The translations under genes and the position numbers were made by a program. The notes below the pieces were generated by a model. It had not been told where the DNA came from. It saw only the letters and a list, made by a program, of their open reading frames with translations, and made no database searches. 38,737 bases of DNA from an uncultured Burkholderiales bacterium (GTDB taxonomy: Bacteria > Pseudomonadota > Gammaproteobacteria > Burkholderiales > Burkholderiaceae), in the NCBI GenBank assembly GCA_937891045.1, contig CALBEV010000084.1:1-38737 (forward strand), in the 5' to 3' direction. Below are positions 26,395 to 36,972 of this stretch, piece by piece (within the stretch, counting starts at the first letter, position 1; each line of letters starts with the position of its first letter).

Positions 26395-27240
26395 CTAATC
26401 GTCGCTGGAAACCCATCCGGCCAGGGGATGAATTTCCAAATTGCTGCACATTCGCAACTGCCAGCCTGGGGGCGGTTTGGTTAAAACCGCGTCCGCGCCA
26501 ACAAGGGCAAAAACCGCACTGCCTGAGCCAGTCATCCGAGCCTGTAAACCTTGGTTTTCAAACCACTGAAGGGCTTCGAAAACCTCGGGACACAGCCCTT
26601 GGGCAACTGCTTGCAAGTCGTTTCGCCCGAAGGCAAATGGCTGTGCAGCAAAGTCCGAAATTGTAGCAGTAGAACTGTCCCTTTTGAGGGCCGCGCTTTT
26701 GAAAATACCGGCTGTGTCCAAACCCTGGGCAGGCTTGAGCACGGCAAATCGGGCGGTGGGAAGTTGGATGGGGGTGATGTCTTCGCCAATACCTTCCACC
26801 CAGGCGTTGTGGCCGCGCAAAAAAAACGGCACATCCGCGCCCAAGCTCAGGCCGATCGGAAGCAGCCTTGACAGCGGCCAATGCAGCTCCCACAGCCGGT
26901 TCAGGGCCAACAAGCAGGTGGCCGCGTCCGAGGAGCCGCCGCCCATGCCAGCTTGGGCCGGCAGGCGTTTGTCAATCTTGATCAGCGCCCCAAGCGAGGT
27001 GCCCGATGCGGCCTGCAAAGCGCGAGCGGCCCGCAAACACAGGTCGTCTTCGGGCAAAGCCACGGTCAAATCTTGGCGCAGCAATTGACCGTCGTCGCGC
27101 AGATCAAAGTGCAACACATCCCACCAATCGATCAGCATGAACACAGATTGCAGCAAGTGGTAGCCGTCTGGGCGGCGGCCTGTGACGTGCAAAAACAAAT
27201 TCAGCTTGGCCGGTGCGGGAACGTTGTGCAAGGACTTCAT
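26395..27240 (-). CDS. ispE: 4-diphosphocytidyl-2-C-methyl-D-erythritol kinase
   Basis: A 281-residue GHMP kinase. The N-terminus APAKLNLFLHVTGRRPDGYHLLQSVF and the ATP loop PAQAGMGGGSSDAAT (about residues 93-107) are both characteristic, with a late ARMTGSGSAVFAL motif. It performs the ATP-dependent step of the non-mevalonate isoprenoid pathway. It starts 41 bp after lolB and precedes tRNA-Gln and prs. Confidence 0.96.
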   Translation of the reverse strand: MKSLHNVPAPAKLNLFLHVTGRRPDGYHLLQSVFMLIDWWDVLHFDLRDDGQLLRQDLTVALPEDDLCLRAARALQAASGTSLGALIKIDKRLPAQAGMGGGSSDAATCLLALNRLWELHWPLSRLLPIGLSLGADVPFFLRGHNAWVEGIGEDITPIQLPTARFAVLKPAQGLDTAGIFKSAALKRDSSTATISDFAAQPFAFGRNDLQAVAQGLCPEVFEALQWFENQGLQARMTGSGSAVFALVGADAVLTKPPPGWQLRMCSNLEIHPLAGWVSSDD

Positions 27241-27281
27241 GCCGGTCCTTCAAGCTGGCTGCGACGCGGATGGGCTGCGGC

Positions 27282-27809
27282 TCATCGTGGGTCTAGCAAG
27301 AGCGTGAGTTGCAAAGCAGGCAAGGGCGACTCGCGCTTGGCATAAACGCGGCGTCCGCTGGCAGGGCTTTCAGCGTTCAGTTGCCAGCCAGGCAGTGCCG
27401 GGCCATCAACATCCAACCATGCCAAAAGCGCGGGCAAGGGCAGGGCGGCACCGGTCAGTTGCTGGGTGAGTGCCTCCATCGAGGCGAAATCTTGCACTTT
27501 GTCACCTTGCAAGAGCTGTGCACTTTGTGGCGTCCACCGCGCTACAGCCAGCGTTGTGCCCAAGGGCGAGGAAAGGGACAACTCGCCATGGTCGGCACTG
27601 CCGTTGAGCTCGAAGCTGGCACTGAATTGTTCTGGGGTGGGTTGCAAAACCCGCAAGCTCAGTCGGCCTTGCCAGTGGCCAGCTTGTTTCAAACTGGCTT
27701 GTTGGGGACTGGGTGGGGGTTTGGTGTACATGGCGCAAGAGGCCAAGACCGCAACCAGCAACAAGCCGCTGACCAAGCGCCCCAATGGACGACAACGCCC
27801 CAGGTTCAA
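27282..27809 (-). CDS. lolB: outer-membrane lipoprotein insertion protein LolB
   Basis: A 175-residue lipoprotein with a hydrophobic signal and lipobox LASC (modified Cys about 25). The mature part has GHWQGRLSLRV, ELNGSADHGELSLSSPLGTTLAVARW and a C-terminal YAKRESPLPALQLTLLLD, as in short betaproteobacterial LolB. It receives lipoproteins from LolA and inserts them into the outer membrane. Position before ispE is typical. Its start codon overlaps the stop of the TPR protein gene. Confidence 0.85.
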   Translation of the reverse strand: MNLGRCRPLGRLVSGLLLVAVLASCAMYTKPPPSPQQASLKQAGHWQGRLSLRVLQPTPEQFSASFELNGSADHGELSLSSPLGTTLAVARWTPQSAQLLQGDKVQDFASMEALTQQLTGAALPLPALLAWLDVDGPALPGWQLNAESPASGRRVYAKRESPLPALQLTLLLDPR

Positions 27810-29566
27810 AGTTTGGCCTTCAGTCGTTTGATGGTTTCCAGCAGGATTTCATTGGTCGGGGCCAATTTTTTGGCTTCGCGCCAGACTTTCAAGGCCTCAT
27901 CTTTTCTGCCCAAGACCCAATACAGTTCGCCCAAATGCGCACCGATTTCAGCATCATTTTTGATCTCGTAGGCACGCTCCAAAATGGCCAAGGCGGCGAC
28001 TTTGTTGCCCATGCGGTACTCGACCCAGCCCAGGCTGTCGGTGATCATGGGATCGTCCGGGGCAAACTCTAAAGCGGTCACGATCAACTCTCGGGCTTCT
28101 TTCAAGCGCATATTGCGATCTGCCAAGGCAAAGCCCAGTGCGTTGTAGGCATGAAAGAAATCAGGCTTGGCTTCGATCACGCTTTTCAACAGGCGTTCCA
28201 TCTCATCGACCCGATTCAATCTCTCAGCCATCATGGCCAATTCATAGCGCAGTTCCAAGTCATCGGGTGTTTCTTTGGTGGCGCTGAGCAAGACTTGGTA
28301 AGTCTGTTCATACATCTTGTAGTCACGCAGCAATTTCACTTCCGCTTGCAAACGGGTGCGCTTGGCCTGCGGCGTGATGTTGGGCAGTTGCTGAATCAAG
28401 GCGCGGGCCTTGCTGATCTCACCGCGACTGGCCAACAAATTGGCGCGTTGTATTTGAACTTGCGCTAACGCATCAGGGTCTTCGATTTTGTTGAGCCACT
28501 CCTCGGACTCGGCGGTTTTCTTCTGTCGCAAGGTGATTTGCGACAGCATCAAGTACGCTTGAGACAGCCCCGTGTTGTTCTCCTTGTCTTTATCAAGTGC
28601 GACAAAGCGCAGCAAAACATTTTTGGCCTCATCGTCTTGGCCGCCGTCGATCAAAACAGCAGCTTGCAGCAACCATGCTTCACTCAAGGCAGGCGTTTTT
28701 TCGGTGATATTGACAAGTTGCGCCAAGGCTTCTTTGGTTCGCAGGTTGTCAATCAAGATACGTGCATAGGACAAGCGCAGTGGCATGGCGTTGTCGGCGG
28801 TTTGAATGACTTTTTGCAGCAGTTCCTCTGCTTCTGAACTGCCCAAGGAAAACAGTTCCAAGGCCAACAAACCCGGCTCAATGGCCTTGCTGTCCGTGGC
28901 AATGGCTTTCTTGGCGGCATCCAAAGCTTCCGGTAGTTTCTTGCTGGCAATTTTCATGCGGCCAATCGTGGTCCAACTGGCCGCCGCGGTGGCGGGCTTG
29001 TTGACAAAAGGCACCAAGGCTTGCTCCACCACAGCCGTGGCCAATTCTTTGTCTTGGGCTTGGGCGTAAATTTGCACGATGCCATTGATGGCTTTGACTT
29101 GGTCTTCTTCTGGGGACAGCAAAAGGTCAGTGCGCAAGGGCATCAGACTCTCAGGCAACTGGTTCAAGGCCACCGTGATTTGCAACACAAAACGATTGGC
29201 CTCGCGCGATTTTGGAAACGCTTGCTTCCAAGCTTTTGCTGCTTCCAAGGCAGGCGGTCCAGAGCGGGCGTTTAGGGCAATTTCAACCGCACGGTTGAAC
29301 AACTGGGCATCGCCGGTTTTTTTGGCGGCTTCCAACATCAGTGAATACGCAGCCCCCGGTTCACCTTGCGTCAATTTCAATTCGCCCAGCAAGATCATCA
29401 GCATGGAATCGGCGTTCATCTTCGAGTTGCTGATGGCTTCTGGGGCAGCTGCGGCGGCCGGTTCGGTTTGCGCAAACGCATGCCCACCCAACATCATCAA
29501 CGACAGCCATGAGGCCGCGCCCAAACGGGCGGCGGGTGAGAGCAATGGGTGGTGGGGATAGTTCAT
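27806..29566 (-). CDS. tetratricopeptide-repeat protein, exported
   Basis: A 586-residue protein. A signal peptide ends near HAFAQ (about residue 31), followed by an Ala/Pro linker and a long array of helical TPR units; clear repeats near the end are NALGFALADRNMRLKEARELI, DSLGWVEYRMGNKVAALAIL and HLGELYWVLGRKDEALKVW. It is probably a periplasmic scaffold. It always seems to precede lolB in related genomes, so a link to envelope assembly is inferred. I chose the ATG at 29566; the frame is open for another 100 codons upstream, but there it crosses mutM and does not look coding. Confidence 0.88.
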   Translation of the reverse strand: MNYPHHPLLSPAARLGAASWLSLMMLGGHAFAQTEPAAAAAPEAISNSKMNADSMLMILLGELKLTQGEPGAAYSLMLEAAKKTGDAQLFNRAVEIALNARSGPPALEAAKAWKQAFPKSREANRFVLQITVALNQLPESLMPLRTDLLLSPEEDQVKAINGIVQIYAQAQDKELATAVVEQALVPFVNKPATAAASWTTIGRMKIASKKLPEALDAAKKAIATDSKAIEPGLLALELFSLGSSEAEELLQKVIQTADNAMPLRLSYARILIDNLRTKEALAQLVNITEKTPALSEAWLLQAAVLIDGGQDDEAKNVLLRFVALDKDKENNTGLSQAYLMLSQITLRQKKTAESEEWLNKIEDPDALAQVQIQRANLLASRGEISKARALIQQLPNITPQAKRTRLQAEVKLLRDYKMYEQTYQVLLSATKETPDDLELRYELAMMAERLNRVDEMERLLKSVIEAKPDFFHAYNALGFALADRNMRLKEARELIVTALEFAPDDPMITDSLGWVEYRMGNKVAALAILERAYEIKNDAEIGAHLGELYWVLGRKDEALKVWREAKKLAPTNEILLETIKRLKAKL

Positions 29567-29606
29567 CGCAGGATGATAATCCCAGCCACTTGAGAAAGCC
29601 TGAGCC

Positions 29607-30422
29607 ATGCCCGAATTACCCGAGGTTGAAGTCACCCGTCTGAGTTTTGCCTCCGCGATTGCTGGGGCACGTGTGCTCTGGGCACGCTTGGGAAAGCCCT
29701 TGCGCTGGCCTTTGGGGTTGCCGGTGCAAGCACTTGAAGGCCGCACTGTGCTCGGCGTTCGCCGCCGTGGCAAGTATTTGCTGCTGGACATGAACCAGGG
29801 TTTATTGCTGTTGCATTTGGGCATGTCGGGCTCTTTGTCCTTTGGCTCCAAAGCCAAACCAGCAGGCATTCACGATCATTTCGATATGCAAACCAATCAG
29901 GGACTTTTGCGCTTGCATGACCCACGCCGCTTTGGCGCGGTGGTCTATGCCGACAGCGAACAAGACCCGGTGGCTGTCAAATTGCTGGGCCACTTGGGGG
30001 TGGAACCCCTTGAGGACAGCTTTGACCCTGCGGTGTTTTGGCAGGGCTTAAAGAAGCGCCAAGCGCCCATCAAGCAAGTGTTGTTGGCCGGTGACTTGGT
30101 GGTGGGTGTTGGCAACATCTACGCCAGCGAAGCTTTGTTCTTGGCAGGCATTCGACCCACCACCCGCGCTGCCAAGATCAGTCAACCGCGGGCGCGGCGT
30201 TTGCACCAAGCCATCCGCCAAGTGCTGGCGCGGGCCGTGGCACAAGGCGGCAGCAGCCTGCGTGACTTCTCTAATGCGCAAGGGCAAAACGGCTACTTTC
30301 AACTCGAAGCCATGGTCTATGACCGCGCTGGAGAAGCTTGCCGGGTTTGCGGCAGTGCGGTGAAGCGCATCCTGCAAGGCCAGCGCTCCACCTTTTTCTG
30401 CGCCACATGCCAAAAACCTTGA
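29607..30422 (+). CDS. mutM: formamidopyrimidine-DNA glycosylase (Fpg)
   Basis: A 271-residue Fpg. The catalytic N-terminus [10 protein letters not shown] (Pro2, Glu3) is intact, GKYLLL carries the conserved Lys, [15 protein letters not shown] is the helix-two-turn-helix, and the C-terminal zinc finger C-x2-C...C-x2-C ends with FFCATC. It excises 8-oxoguanine. Its last 16 bp overlap mutY, which handles the matching adenine mispair, giving a coordinated oxidised-guanine repair pair. It is divergent from the TPR gene with 40 bp between starts. Confidence 0.97.
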   Translation: MPELPEVEVTRLSFASAIAGARVLWARLGKPLRWPLGLPVQALEGRTVLGVRRRGKYLLLDMNQGLLLLHLGMSGSLSFGSKAKPAGIHDHFDMQTNQGLLRLHDPRRFGAVVYADSEQDPVAVKLLGHLGVEPLEDSFDPAVFWQGLKKRQAPIKQVLLAGDLVVGVGNIYASEALFLAGIRPTTRAAKISQPRARRLHQAIRQVLARAVAQGGSSLRDFSNAQGQNGYFQLEAMVYDRAGEACRVCGSAVKRILQGQRSTFFCATCQKP

Positions 30423-31486
30423 AGCCCGCTGCATCTGTGCGTCAACCCGTCGTTTCTGCAAGCTTGGATGGCTTTGCGAAACGTCTGGTGGCTTGGCAAC
30501 ATGCGCATGGTCGGCACGACCTGCCTTGGCAGCAAAACCGCGACCCTTACCGTGTTTGGTTGTCCGAAATCATGTTGCAGCAAACCCAGGTGAGCACGGT
30601 GATGGGCTACTTCCAGCGGTTTTTAGACCGCTTTCCCACCGTGAACGCCTTGGCGCAAGCCCACCAAGACGAGGTGCTGGGGCTGTGGAGCGGCTTGGGC
30701 TATTACAGCCGAGCACGCAATTTGCACCGTTGTGCGCAGCAAGTGGTGGCTGAATTTGGTGGCGTGTTTCCCGCCGATGTGACCGCTTTGCAGACCCTGC
30801 CAGGCATTGGCCCCTCAACCGCAGCGGCGATTGCATCATTGTGTTTTGAGCAACGGGTGGCCATCTTGGACGGCAATGTGAAACGGGTGCTGAGTCGGTT
30901 CCATGGTTTCGATCATGATTTGTCAGTGTCTGCCCATGAAAAACAACTGTGGCATCTGGCCCAAGCCGCGCTGCCTGCCGCCGCGAAAGACATGCCCAGC
31001 TACACCCAAGGCTTGATGGACCTGGGTGCCACCTTGTGCACCCACCGCCGCCCGGATTGCCCGCGTTGCCCCATGCAAGACGATTGCGTGGCACTGGCCG
31101 AACAAAGGCCCGAGCACTACCCAGTGAAAACGCGCAAAGTGAAACGCAGCGCCCAATCCTTGTGGCTGTTGTGCGCGGTGACGAAAGAGGGCGACGTGTG
31201 GTTGCAGCAGCGTCCCGCCAAAGGCGTGTGGGCCAGTTTATTCACCCAAGTGTTGTTTGATTCAGAAGAAGCCTTGCAGGCCGCAGTGCCAGCGAAGTGG
31301 CGTAGCAAATTGCAGCCGGAGCCAGCTTTTGTGCATGTCTTGACGCACAAAGATTTGCATCTGCACGCTGTGCACTTGAGGCTGGATAAGCCTGTGCCGC
31401 TGGGGGCCGGTGCTTGGTTTGAAGCCACGCAGTGGCCAGTTTTGGGTTTGCCTGCACCTGTGCGCAAGCTTCTGGAACGCGGCTAA
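30407..31486 (+). CDS. mutY: A/G-specific adenine glycosylase
   Basis: A 359-residue glycosylase. Catalytic Glu at about 54 in [12 protein letters not shown], helix-hairpin-helix [15 protein letters not shown] at about 128-142, Asp at about 155 in ILDGNVKRV, and the [4Fe-4S] loop C-x6-C-x2-C-x5-C with [19 protein letters not shown]-terminal NUDIX-like domain recognises 8-oxoG. It removes A opposite 8-oxoguanine. The ATG at 30407, inside the end of mutM, gives the family N-terminus. Confidence 0.96.
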   Translation: MPKTLKPAASVRQPVVSASLDGFAKRLVAWQHAHGRHDLPWQQNRDPYRVWLSEIMLQQTQVSTVMGYFQRFLDRFPTVNALAQAHQDEVLGLWSGLGYYSRARNLHRCAQQVVAEFGGVFPADVTALQTLPGIGPSTAAAIASLCFEQRVAILDGNVKRVLSRFHGFDHDLSVSAHEKQLWHLAQAALPAAAKDMPSYTQGLMDLGATLCTHRRPDCPRCPMQDDCVALAEQRPEHYPVKTRKVKRSAQSLWLLCAVTKEGDVWLQQRPAKGVWASLFTQVLFDSEEALQAAVPAKWRSKLQPEPAFVHVLTHKDLHLHAVHLRLDKPVPLGAGAWFEATQWPVLGLPAPVRKLLERG

Positions 31487-31538
31487 AGAACCACCTGCGG
31501 TATTTCTACAGAGCCAAAGCGCTGCGAATCAAGCCTGC

Positions 31539-32405
31539 TTAGATATCTAGCTCGCGGTGTCGCTTCAAAGTCACCCACGCGTCGCTGAAACGCTTGTGCA
31601 AGCTTTCCACCAAAAACACCGAGCGGTGCTGACCACCCGTGCAACCGATGGCCACAGTCACATAGCTGCGGTGGTCGTTTTGCAGTGAGGGCAGCCACTC
31701 GTTGAGAAAGCCCGCAATTTGCAACTCCATGGCCTTCACCTGCTCGTGCGATTTCAACCAATCGGCCACCGGCTGGTCGCGCCCGGTTTGGGGTCGCAAC
31801 TCGGTTTCGTAGTGCGGGTTGGGCAACATGCGCACATCGAACACAAAATCGGCATGGACAGGAATGCCGCGTTTGAACGCGAAAGACTCGAACATCAGCG
31901 TCAGCTGGGCGCTGGGTGCGGACACCAGGGCGTGGATGTAGCTTTGCAGCTTGGAGGCCCGCAGCAAACTGGTGTCGATGATGTGGGACTCTTCGCGCAA
32001 ATCGGCCAACAAAGTACGTTCAAGCTCAATGGCGGCCACCAAGTCGCGGGCTGAATGCGCCCCCTCAGGCGAGCTGTGCGACAGCGGGTGGTTGCGCCGT
32101 GTTTCAGAGAACCGATGCACCAAGGTGTCGGTGCTGGCGTCTAAAAACAGCAAGCGCACGTGGACATCCTGCGCTCTCAATTGCGCCAACTGGGCTGGCA
32201 CCAAATGCAAAGCGTTGGCGCTGCGAACATCCATGGCGATGGCCACTTTGGCCTCTTCCTTTTGATCTTCCAACTGCACAAACGGCAGCAGCAATTCGGG
32301 CGGCAGGTTGTCCACGCAGTAGTAGCCTGCGTCTTCCAGCGCATGGATGGCGATGGATTTCCCCGAACCGGCCATGCCGGTGATGAGGACAAGTTCGCGC
32401 TTCAT
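31539..32405 (-). CDS. rapZ: RNase adapter protein RapZ
   Basis: A 288-residue P-loop protein. Walker A GMAGSGKS is at about residues 10-17, followed by [18 protein letters not shown]. The C-terminal half has [26 protein letters not shown] and the [19 protein letters not shown] block. In enterobacteria RapZ guides RNase E to the small RNA GlmZ and so controls amino-sugar synthesis; the ligand in betaproteobacteria is less clear. Its start overlaps the recN stop by four bases. In many betaproteobacteria rapZ sits near ptsN and hprK, which are not here. Confidence 0.94.
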   Translation of the reverse strand: MKRELVLITGMAGSGKSIAIHALEDAGYYCVDNLPPELLLPFVQLEDQKEEAKVAIAMDVRSANALHLVPAQLAQLRAQDVHVRLLFLDASTDTLVHRFSETRRNHPLSHSSPEGAHSARDLVAAIELERTLLADLREESHIIDTSLLRASKLQSYIHALVSAPSAQLTLMFESFAFKRGIPVHADFVFDVRMLPNPHYETELRPQTGRDQPVADWLKSHEQVKAMELQIAGFLNEWLPSLQNDHRSYVTVAIGCTGGQHRSVFLVESLHKRFSDAWVTLKRHRELDI

Positions 32406-34090
32406 GCTTTGCTGCCCTTGGTTTTGGGCTTGGCTGCAACGGCGGTCATGCTGCTCAGCATCTCGCGGGCATGGGCATGGGTGGTGTCGGAGAGGCGTTC
32501 ACCGCCCAACATGCGGGCGATTTCACTCACGCGCTGTTCGCCTTGCACTTCGTGCACCGCGCTGAAACTGCCTGTCTTGTCGCTTTGTTTGGACACCACC
32601 CAGTGGTGATCCGCACAAGCGGCCACTTGGGGCAAGTGCGTGACGGCCAGCACTTGGCGGTCGCGGCCCAGTTGTTTCATCAGGCGGCCAACGGTTTCGG
32701 CCACAGCACCGCCCACGCCCGAGTCCACTTCGTCAAAGATGAGGGTTTGGGCCTCGCCCAACTGGCTGGTGGTCACCGCAATGGCCAACGCGATGCGCGA
32801 CAGCTCGCCACCCGAAGCGACTTTGCCCACGGGGCGCGGCGTGCTGCCTGCATGACCGGCCACCAAAAACTGCACCTCTTCCAGCCCATGGCTGGCGGGC
32901 TCTGGCAGGGCTTCTAAGGCCACTTCAAAACGTCCGCCTTGCATGCCCAACGCCTGCATGGCTTGGGTGATGCTGGCGGCCAACTTGGGGGCGGCCAAGG
33001 CACGTGCCTTGCCCAGCTTGCGGGCTTCTGCCAAGAAGGCCTTGTGCGCGGCTTGCTCGGTGGCTTCAAGGGCGGCCAAATCGGCGGCAGCGTCCAAGCG
33101 TTGCAACTCGGTTTGCCATCCGGCGTACAGCTCGGGCAACTCGACGGGGGTGCGTTTGTAGCGGCGGGCCAAAGACACCCACAGGCTCAGGCGGGCATCG
33201 AGGTCGGACAGGCCTTGGGGGTCGAGGTCGGCGCGGCGCAACCAGGCTTGCACGCTGTGCGCCACATCCTCGGCCTGCGCCAAGGCAGAGGCCAATTGAT
33301 CGGCCAGCGCTTGGAATTCGGGTTCGATGCTGGCTTGGTCGAGCAAGGCGTTTTGCGCTTGCACCAAGCTCAGGGTGGCACCGCTGCTGTCGTCTTGCAA
33401 ACTGTGCAAAGCGGCTTGGGCGGCGTCCATCAAAGACTGGGCATTGGACAAGCGGCTGTGTTGGGCGTTGAGTTCTTCCCATTCGTTGGCCTGCGGTGAG
33501 AGCTTGTCCACCTCGCCGATCTGCCAACTCAGGCGTTCGCGTTCTTGCTGCAAATGGTCTTGTGCCAAACGCGCGTTGGCCAGCGTTTGTTGGGCTTGTC
33601 GCCAAGTGGTCCAAAGCTGGTGCAGGGGTTGCGCGTCCAGCCCGGCATAGGCGTCGAGCAAACCCCGCACAGCAGCAGGGCGGGTCAGGCTTTGCCAAGC
33701 GTGTTGACCGTGGATGTCCACCAAGCTGTCGCCGATGTCGCGCAACTGTGTGGCGGTGGCGGCGCTGCCATTGATCCAAGCGCGGCTTTTGCCTTGCGCA
33801 TCGATGCTGCGCTTCAAGAGCAAATCGTCGTGCGCTTCAAAGCCCTTGTCTTCCAACCAGGTTTTCAGGCTGGGGTTCAAAGCAAATTCAGCTGAAATTT
33901 CAGTGCGGCTGGCGCCTTCACGCACCACACTGGCGTCAGCGCGAGCGCCCAGCACCAGTTGCAAAGCGTCCACCAAGATGGACTTGCCCGCGCCGGTTTC
34001 GCCGCTGAGCACGCCGAAGCCTTGGCTGAAATCCAAATCCAGTTGCCGCACGATGACAAAGTCGCGCAGGCTGATGCGTTGCAAACTCAT
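32402..34090 (-). CDS. recN: DNA repair protein RecN
   Basis: A 562-residue SMC-like ATPase. Walker [20 protein letters not shown] is at about 30-48, a long coiled coil occupies the middle, and the C-terminal ABC signature [16 protein letters not shown] and Walker [18 protein letters not shown] are intact. It acts in double-strand break repair. The start at 34090 overlaps the nadK stop (ATGA); starting six codons earlier would only add overlap. It ends overlapping rapZ by four bases. Confidence 0.96.
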   Translation of the reverse strand: MSLQRISLRDFVIVRQLDLDFSQGFGVLSGETGAGKSILVDALQLVLGARADASVVREGASRTEISAEFALNPSLKTWLEDKGFEAHDDLLLKRSIDAQGKSRAWINGSAATATQLRDIGDSLVDIHGQHAWQSLTRPAAVRGLLDAYAGLDAQPLHQLWTTWRQAQQTLANARLAQDHLQQERERLSWQIGEVDKLSPQANEWEELNAQHSRLSNAQSLMDAAQAALHSLQDDSSGATLSLVQAQNALLDQASIEPEFQALADQLASALAQAEDVAHSVQAWLRRADLDPQGLSDLDARLSLWVSLARRYKRTPVELPELYAGWQTELQRLDAAADLAALEATEQAAHKAFLAEARKLGKARALAAPKLAASITQAMQALGMQGGRFEVALEALPEPASHGLEEVQFLVAGHAGSTPRPVGKVASGGELSRIALAIAVTTSQLGEAQTLIFDEVDSGVGGAVAETVGRLMKQLGRDRQVLAVTHLPQVAACADHHWVVSKQSDKTGSFSAVHEVQGEQRVSEIARMLGGERLSDTTHAHAREMLSSMTAVAAKPKTKGSKA

Positions 34091-34986
34091 GAGCCACCCT
34101 CGTTCCAATGCAGTTTTTGACGCAGGGTATCAAAGTAACTCCAACCTCGGGGGTGGAGAAACACCGCATGGTGTGGTGATTTGCGCACCTTCACCTGGTC
34201 CCCAATCAGCAGGGAAGACAAAGACTGCATGTCGAAATTGGCACTGGCGTCGCGCCCAGCCACCAATTCGATGACGATTTCAGCGGGGTCGGCCAGCACC
34301 AAAGGCCGGTTCGACAAGGTGTGGGGCGCAATCGGCACCATCACCAAACCCGCCAAGGACGGTTGCAGCATGGGGCCACCCGCCGACAAGGCGTAGGCGG
34401 TGGAGCCGGTGGGTGTGGCGATGATCAGGCCGTCGGCGCGTTGGTTGGCCACGAAATGACCATCGACTGACACCCGCAACTCGACCATGCCCGAGGTGGC
34501 GCCCCGGTTGACCACCACGTCGTTAAAGGCCAGCGCGTCAAACACGCATTCGCTGCCGCGCCAGACCTGGCCGTGCATCAGCACCCGGTGGTCTTCTTCA
34601 TAGGCGCCATGCAGCATTGGCTTCAATGTGGCTTCAATTTGGTCCAAAGCGATGTCGGTGATGAACCCCAGGCGGCCTTGGTTGATGCCGATCAGGGGCA
34701 CGCCGTGCGGTGCCAGTTGGCGACCGAAGCCCAGCATGGTGCCGTCGCCGCCCAGCACCAGCGCCAGATCGCAGTTTTGCGCGATACCGGTCACATCCAG
34801 CGTGGGCAGCCCTTGAACGCCTGCATGGGTGGCCGTGTCTTGTTCAATCGTCACCTGGCAACCTTGCTGGCGCAAAAAATCCGCCAGCGATTTCAAAATG
34901 GCGGCTGTTTGCAGTGTGCTGCTGGGGCTGTGGCCACTGCTGTGGTGCTTGCCGATCAGGGCGATGTGGCGAAACGTCGGGTTCAT
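34087..34986 (-). CDS. nadK: NAD+ kinase
   Basis: A 299-residue NAD kinase. The GGDGTMLG motif is at about 79-86 and [12 protein letters not shown], the catalytic FNDVVVNRG and the [18 protein letters not shown] block follow in order. It phosphorylates NAD to NADP. The ATG at 34986 gives the family start [13 protein letters not shown]. It is the first gene of nadK-recN-rapZ and diverges from hrcA with only 39 bp between start codons. Confidence 0.96.
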   Translation of the reverse strand: MNPTFRHIALIGKHHSSGHSPSSTLQTAAILKSLADFLRQQGCQVTIEQDTATHAGVQGLPTLDVTGIAQNCDLALVLGGDGTMLGFGRQLAPHGVPLIGINQGRLGFITDIALDQIEATLKPMLHGAYEEDHRVLMHGQVWRGSECVFDALAFNDVVVNRGATSGMVELRVSVDGHFVANQRADGLIIATPTGSTAYALSAGGPMLQPSLAGLVMVPIAPHTLSNRPLVLADPAEIVIELVAGRDASANFDMQSLSSLLIGDQVKVRKSPHHAVFLHPRGWSYFDTLRQKLHWNEGGS

Positions 34987-35025
34987 GGGCAAATTACATC
35001 ATTAAAATCGGTCGAAAGGATGACC

Positions 35026-36027
35026 ATGCTGGATGACCGTGCCAAGTTGTTGTTGAAGACCCTGGTCGAGCGCTACATCGCCGACGGTCAGCCTGTGGGG
35101 TCGCGCACTTTGTCGCGAGCCAACGGCATCGAGCTGTCACCGGCCACCGTGCGCAATGTCATGGCCGATCTGGAGGAGCTGGGCCTGATCGTCAGCCCGC
35201 ACACCTCGGCTGGGCGCATCCCTACCCCCAAGGGCTACCGGCTGTTTGTAGACACCATGCTCAGCGTCAACCGCGAGCAATTCAACGCCCCCAGTCTGGT
35301 CCCCGAGCAACCGCAAAAAGTGATTGCCAGCGCCGCCAACCTGTTGTCCAGCCTATCTAACTTCGTGGGTGTGGTCATGGCCCCGCGCCGTGGCTCGGTG
35401 TTTCGGCACATCGAGTTTTTGCGTTTGTCCGAGAAACGCGTCTTGGTGATCATCGTTTCGCCCGATGGCGATGTGCAAAACCGGGTCATCTTCACCGACA
35501 CCGACATCAACCCATCCCAACTCATCGAAGCGTCCAACTACCTGAACACGCATTTTGTCGGCATGGGCATCGAGCAGGTGCGCGAGCGTTTGCAACGCGA
35601 GGTGGACAGCTTGCGCAGCGAAATCGCGGCGCTCATGCAAGCGGCGGTGCAAGTCAGCTCCGAGGCCATGAGCCAGTCGCAAGACGAGGTGGTGATCAGC
35701 GGCGAGCGCAACTTGCTGTCGGTTTCCGACTTCTCCAGCGACATGGGGCAGTTGCGCCGCGCCTTCGATTTGTTCGAGCAAAAAGCGCAATTGATGCGCT
35801 TGCTCGACATGTCATCTCAGGCAGAAGGTGTGCGCATCTACATTGGCGGCGAGAGCCAAATCGTGCCGTTTGAAGAGTTGTCCGTGGTGAGTGCCAATTA
35901 CGAGGTGGATGGCCAGGTGGTGGGTACCTTGGGTGTGATTGGCCCGACCCGCATGCCCTATGACCGCATGATTCAAATTGTGGACATCACCGCCAAGCTG
36001 GTGAGCAATGCGTTGAGCCACAAATAA
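35026..36027 (+). CDS. hrcA: heat-inducible transcription repressor HrcA
   Basis: A 333-residue repressor. The N-terminal winged helix reads [20 protein letters not shown], then [33 protein letters not shown] and [18 protein letters not shown], which is diagnostic for HrcA; the C-terminal part is the GAF-like domain that senses GroEL. HrcA binds CIRCE and is released on heat stress. AAGGA at 35016-35020 supports the ATG at 35026; an ATG two codons upstream is possible. I see no CIRCE in its own 39-bp promoter gap, but one lies before rpoH in this window. Confidence 0.96.
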   Translation: MLDDRAKLLLKTLVERYIADGQPVGSRTLSRANGIELSPATVRNVMADLEELGLIVSPHTSAGRIPTPKGYRLFVDTMLSVNREQFNAPSLVPEQPQKVIASAANLLSSLSNFVGVVMAPRRGSVFRHIEFLRLSEKRVLVIIVSPDGDVQNRVIFTDTDINPSQLIEASNYLNTHFVGMGIEQVRERLQREVDSLRSEIAALMQAAVQVSSEAMSQSQDEVVISGERNLLSVSDFSSDMGQLRRAFDLFEQKAQLMRLLDMSSQAEGVRIYIGGESQIVPFEELSVVSANYEVDGQVVGTLGVIGPTRMPYDRMIQIVDITAKLVSNALSHK

Positions 36028-36053
36028 CGCGCCGCCTGAAAAACCGCTGCTTG

Positions 36054-36902
36054 CTATGTTTTCAATTGAGGCTTGATGCGACGCCAAGCAGATCGCGCCA
36101 AGGAAGTCAGCACAGCCAGCAAGAGCCCCAAGAAACCCGACAACAGCAGCACCAAGCCTGCGTGCAGACCCACCGGACTTGCTGGCGTGTTGATGGGTGC
36201 CGCCAAACTGGCTGCTTTGGTTTGCGTTGGACTCAAGCCTGTTTCAAGGTTCATCAACTGCGATTGCAATGCTTTGATCTCGGTGTCTTTGGCGGTGGTG
36301 GTGGCCAGCAACATGGCAGCCGCAGAAAACTTTTCGTTGCTGATGTTGATGTTGGCTTGTTGGCTGGACAAAAATTTTGAAATTTCTTCTGAAAAGGCCA
36401 GCTTGGACTTCACGGTTTCAAGCAGGTTGCGTTGCTTGGCCAAAACAGGCGCTGCCAAATAAGCTTGTTGGGTTTGGATGTCGGTCAAGATCGCCATGAG
36501 ACAGTTTTTGGCCAAAGCGGGTGTTGGCATGGCGACCGTCAGATTGAGAAATGGCGCGTTTTTCGATACCTGTGTTTGGAGCGAGTGGACCAAGGAACCC
36601 GTGGGGCTGGGTATGCCGTCAGCTGCACAGGCTTGCAACATACCCATTGAAAAATAAAGCGGCAGTTTGATTTTTTCATTCAGCACCGCAGCGGTTTCAA
36701 CAGCTTCACCACTCACCATGGCCACTTGGATGCTGGCTTTGGCTTCAAAAGAAGAGGGCTTGAAAACCATGAAAAGGCTGCCCAACAGGAGGCCTGCAAA
36801 GGTGCAAGCCGCTATCCAAGTCCGGTTGTCGATCAGAAACTGCGCAATCTCAATCAGGCCAATGTCTTCATCGGCAACATCTTCATTATTCTTTTCGTTC
36901 AT
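36054..36902 (-). CDS. Wzz/chain-length-determinant-like membrane protein
   Basis: A 282-residue protein with the two-helix Wzz layout. An N-terminal cytoplasmic segment (DEDIGLIEIAQFLIDN) leads to a membrane helix at about 33-52. A large periplasmic domain with predicted coiled-coil helices follows, then a C-terminal helix at about 246-268 preceded by a proline-rich INTPASP stretch. Such proteins set O-antigen or exopolysaccharide chain length. No polysaccharide synthesis gene is in the window. The gene is A+T-richer than its neighbours to the left. A damaged paralogue lies directly upstream, so this may be the surviving copy of a tandem duplication. Confidence 0.8.
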   Translation of the reverse strand: MNEKNNEDVADEDIGLIEIAQFLIDNRTWIAACTFAGLLLGSLFMVFKPSSFEAKASIQVAMVSGEAVETAAVLNEKIKLPLYFSMGMLQACAADGIPSPTGSLVHSLQTQVSKNAPFLNLTVAMPTPALAKNCLMAILTDIQTQQAYLAAPVLAKQRNLLETVKSKLAFSEEISKFLSSQQANINISNEKFSAAAMLLATTTAKDTEIKALQSQLMNLETGLSPTQTKAASLAAPINTPASPVGLHAGLVLLLSGFLGLLLAVLTSLARSAWRRIKPQLKT

Positions 36903-36972
36903 TCACTCAATTATGGATGGACAAATAACAACTTTCTATTATCAAAATACTTTTTTTAATAATTAGTATTCT

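Noticed and set aside
29567..29869. Upstream extension of the TPR protein by 101 codons
   Set aside because: It runs antisense through the start of mutM and puts low-quality sequence before a clear signal peptide that starts at 29566.
34573..35025. HrcA extended by 151 codons upstream
   Set aside because: The extra part runs antisense to nadK. HrcA proteins begin at [10 protein letters not shown], and an AAGGA ribosome site precedes that ATG.
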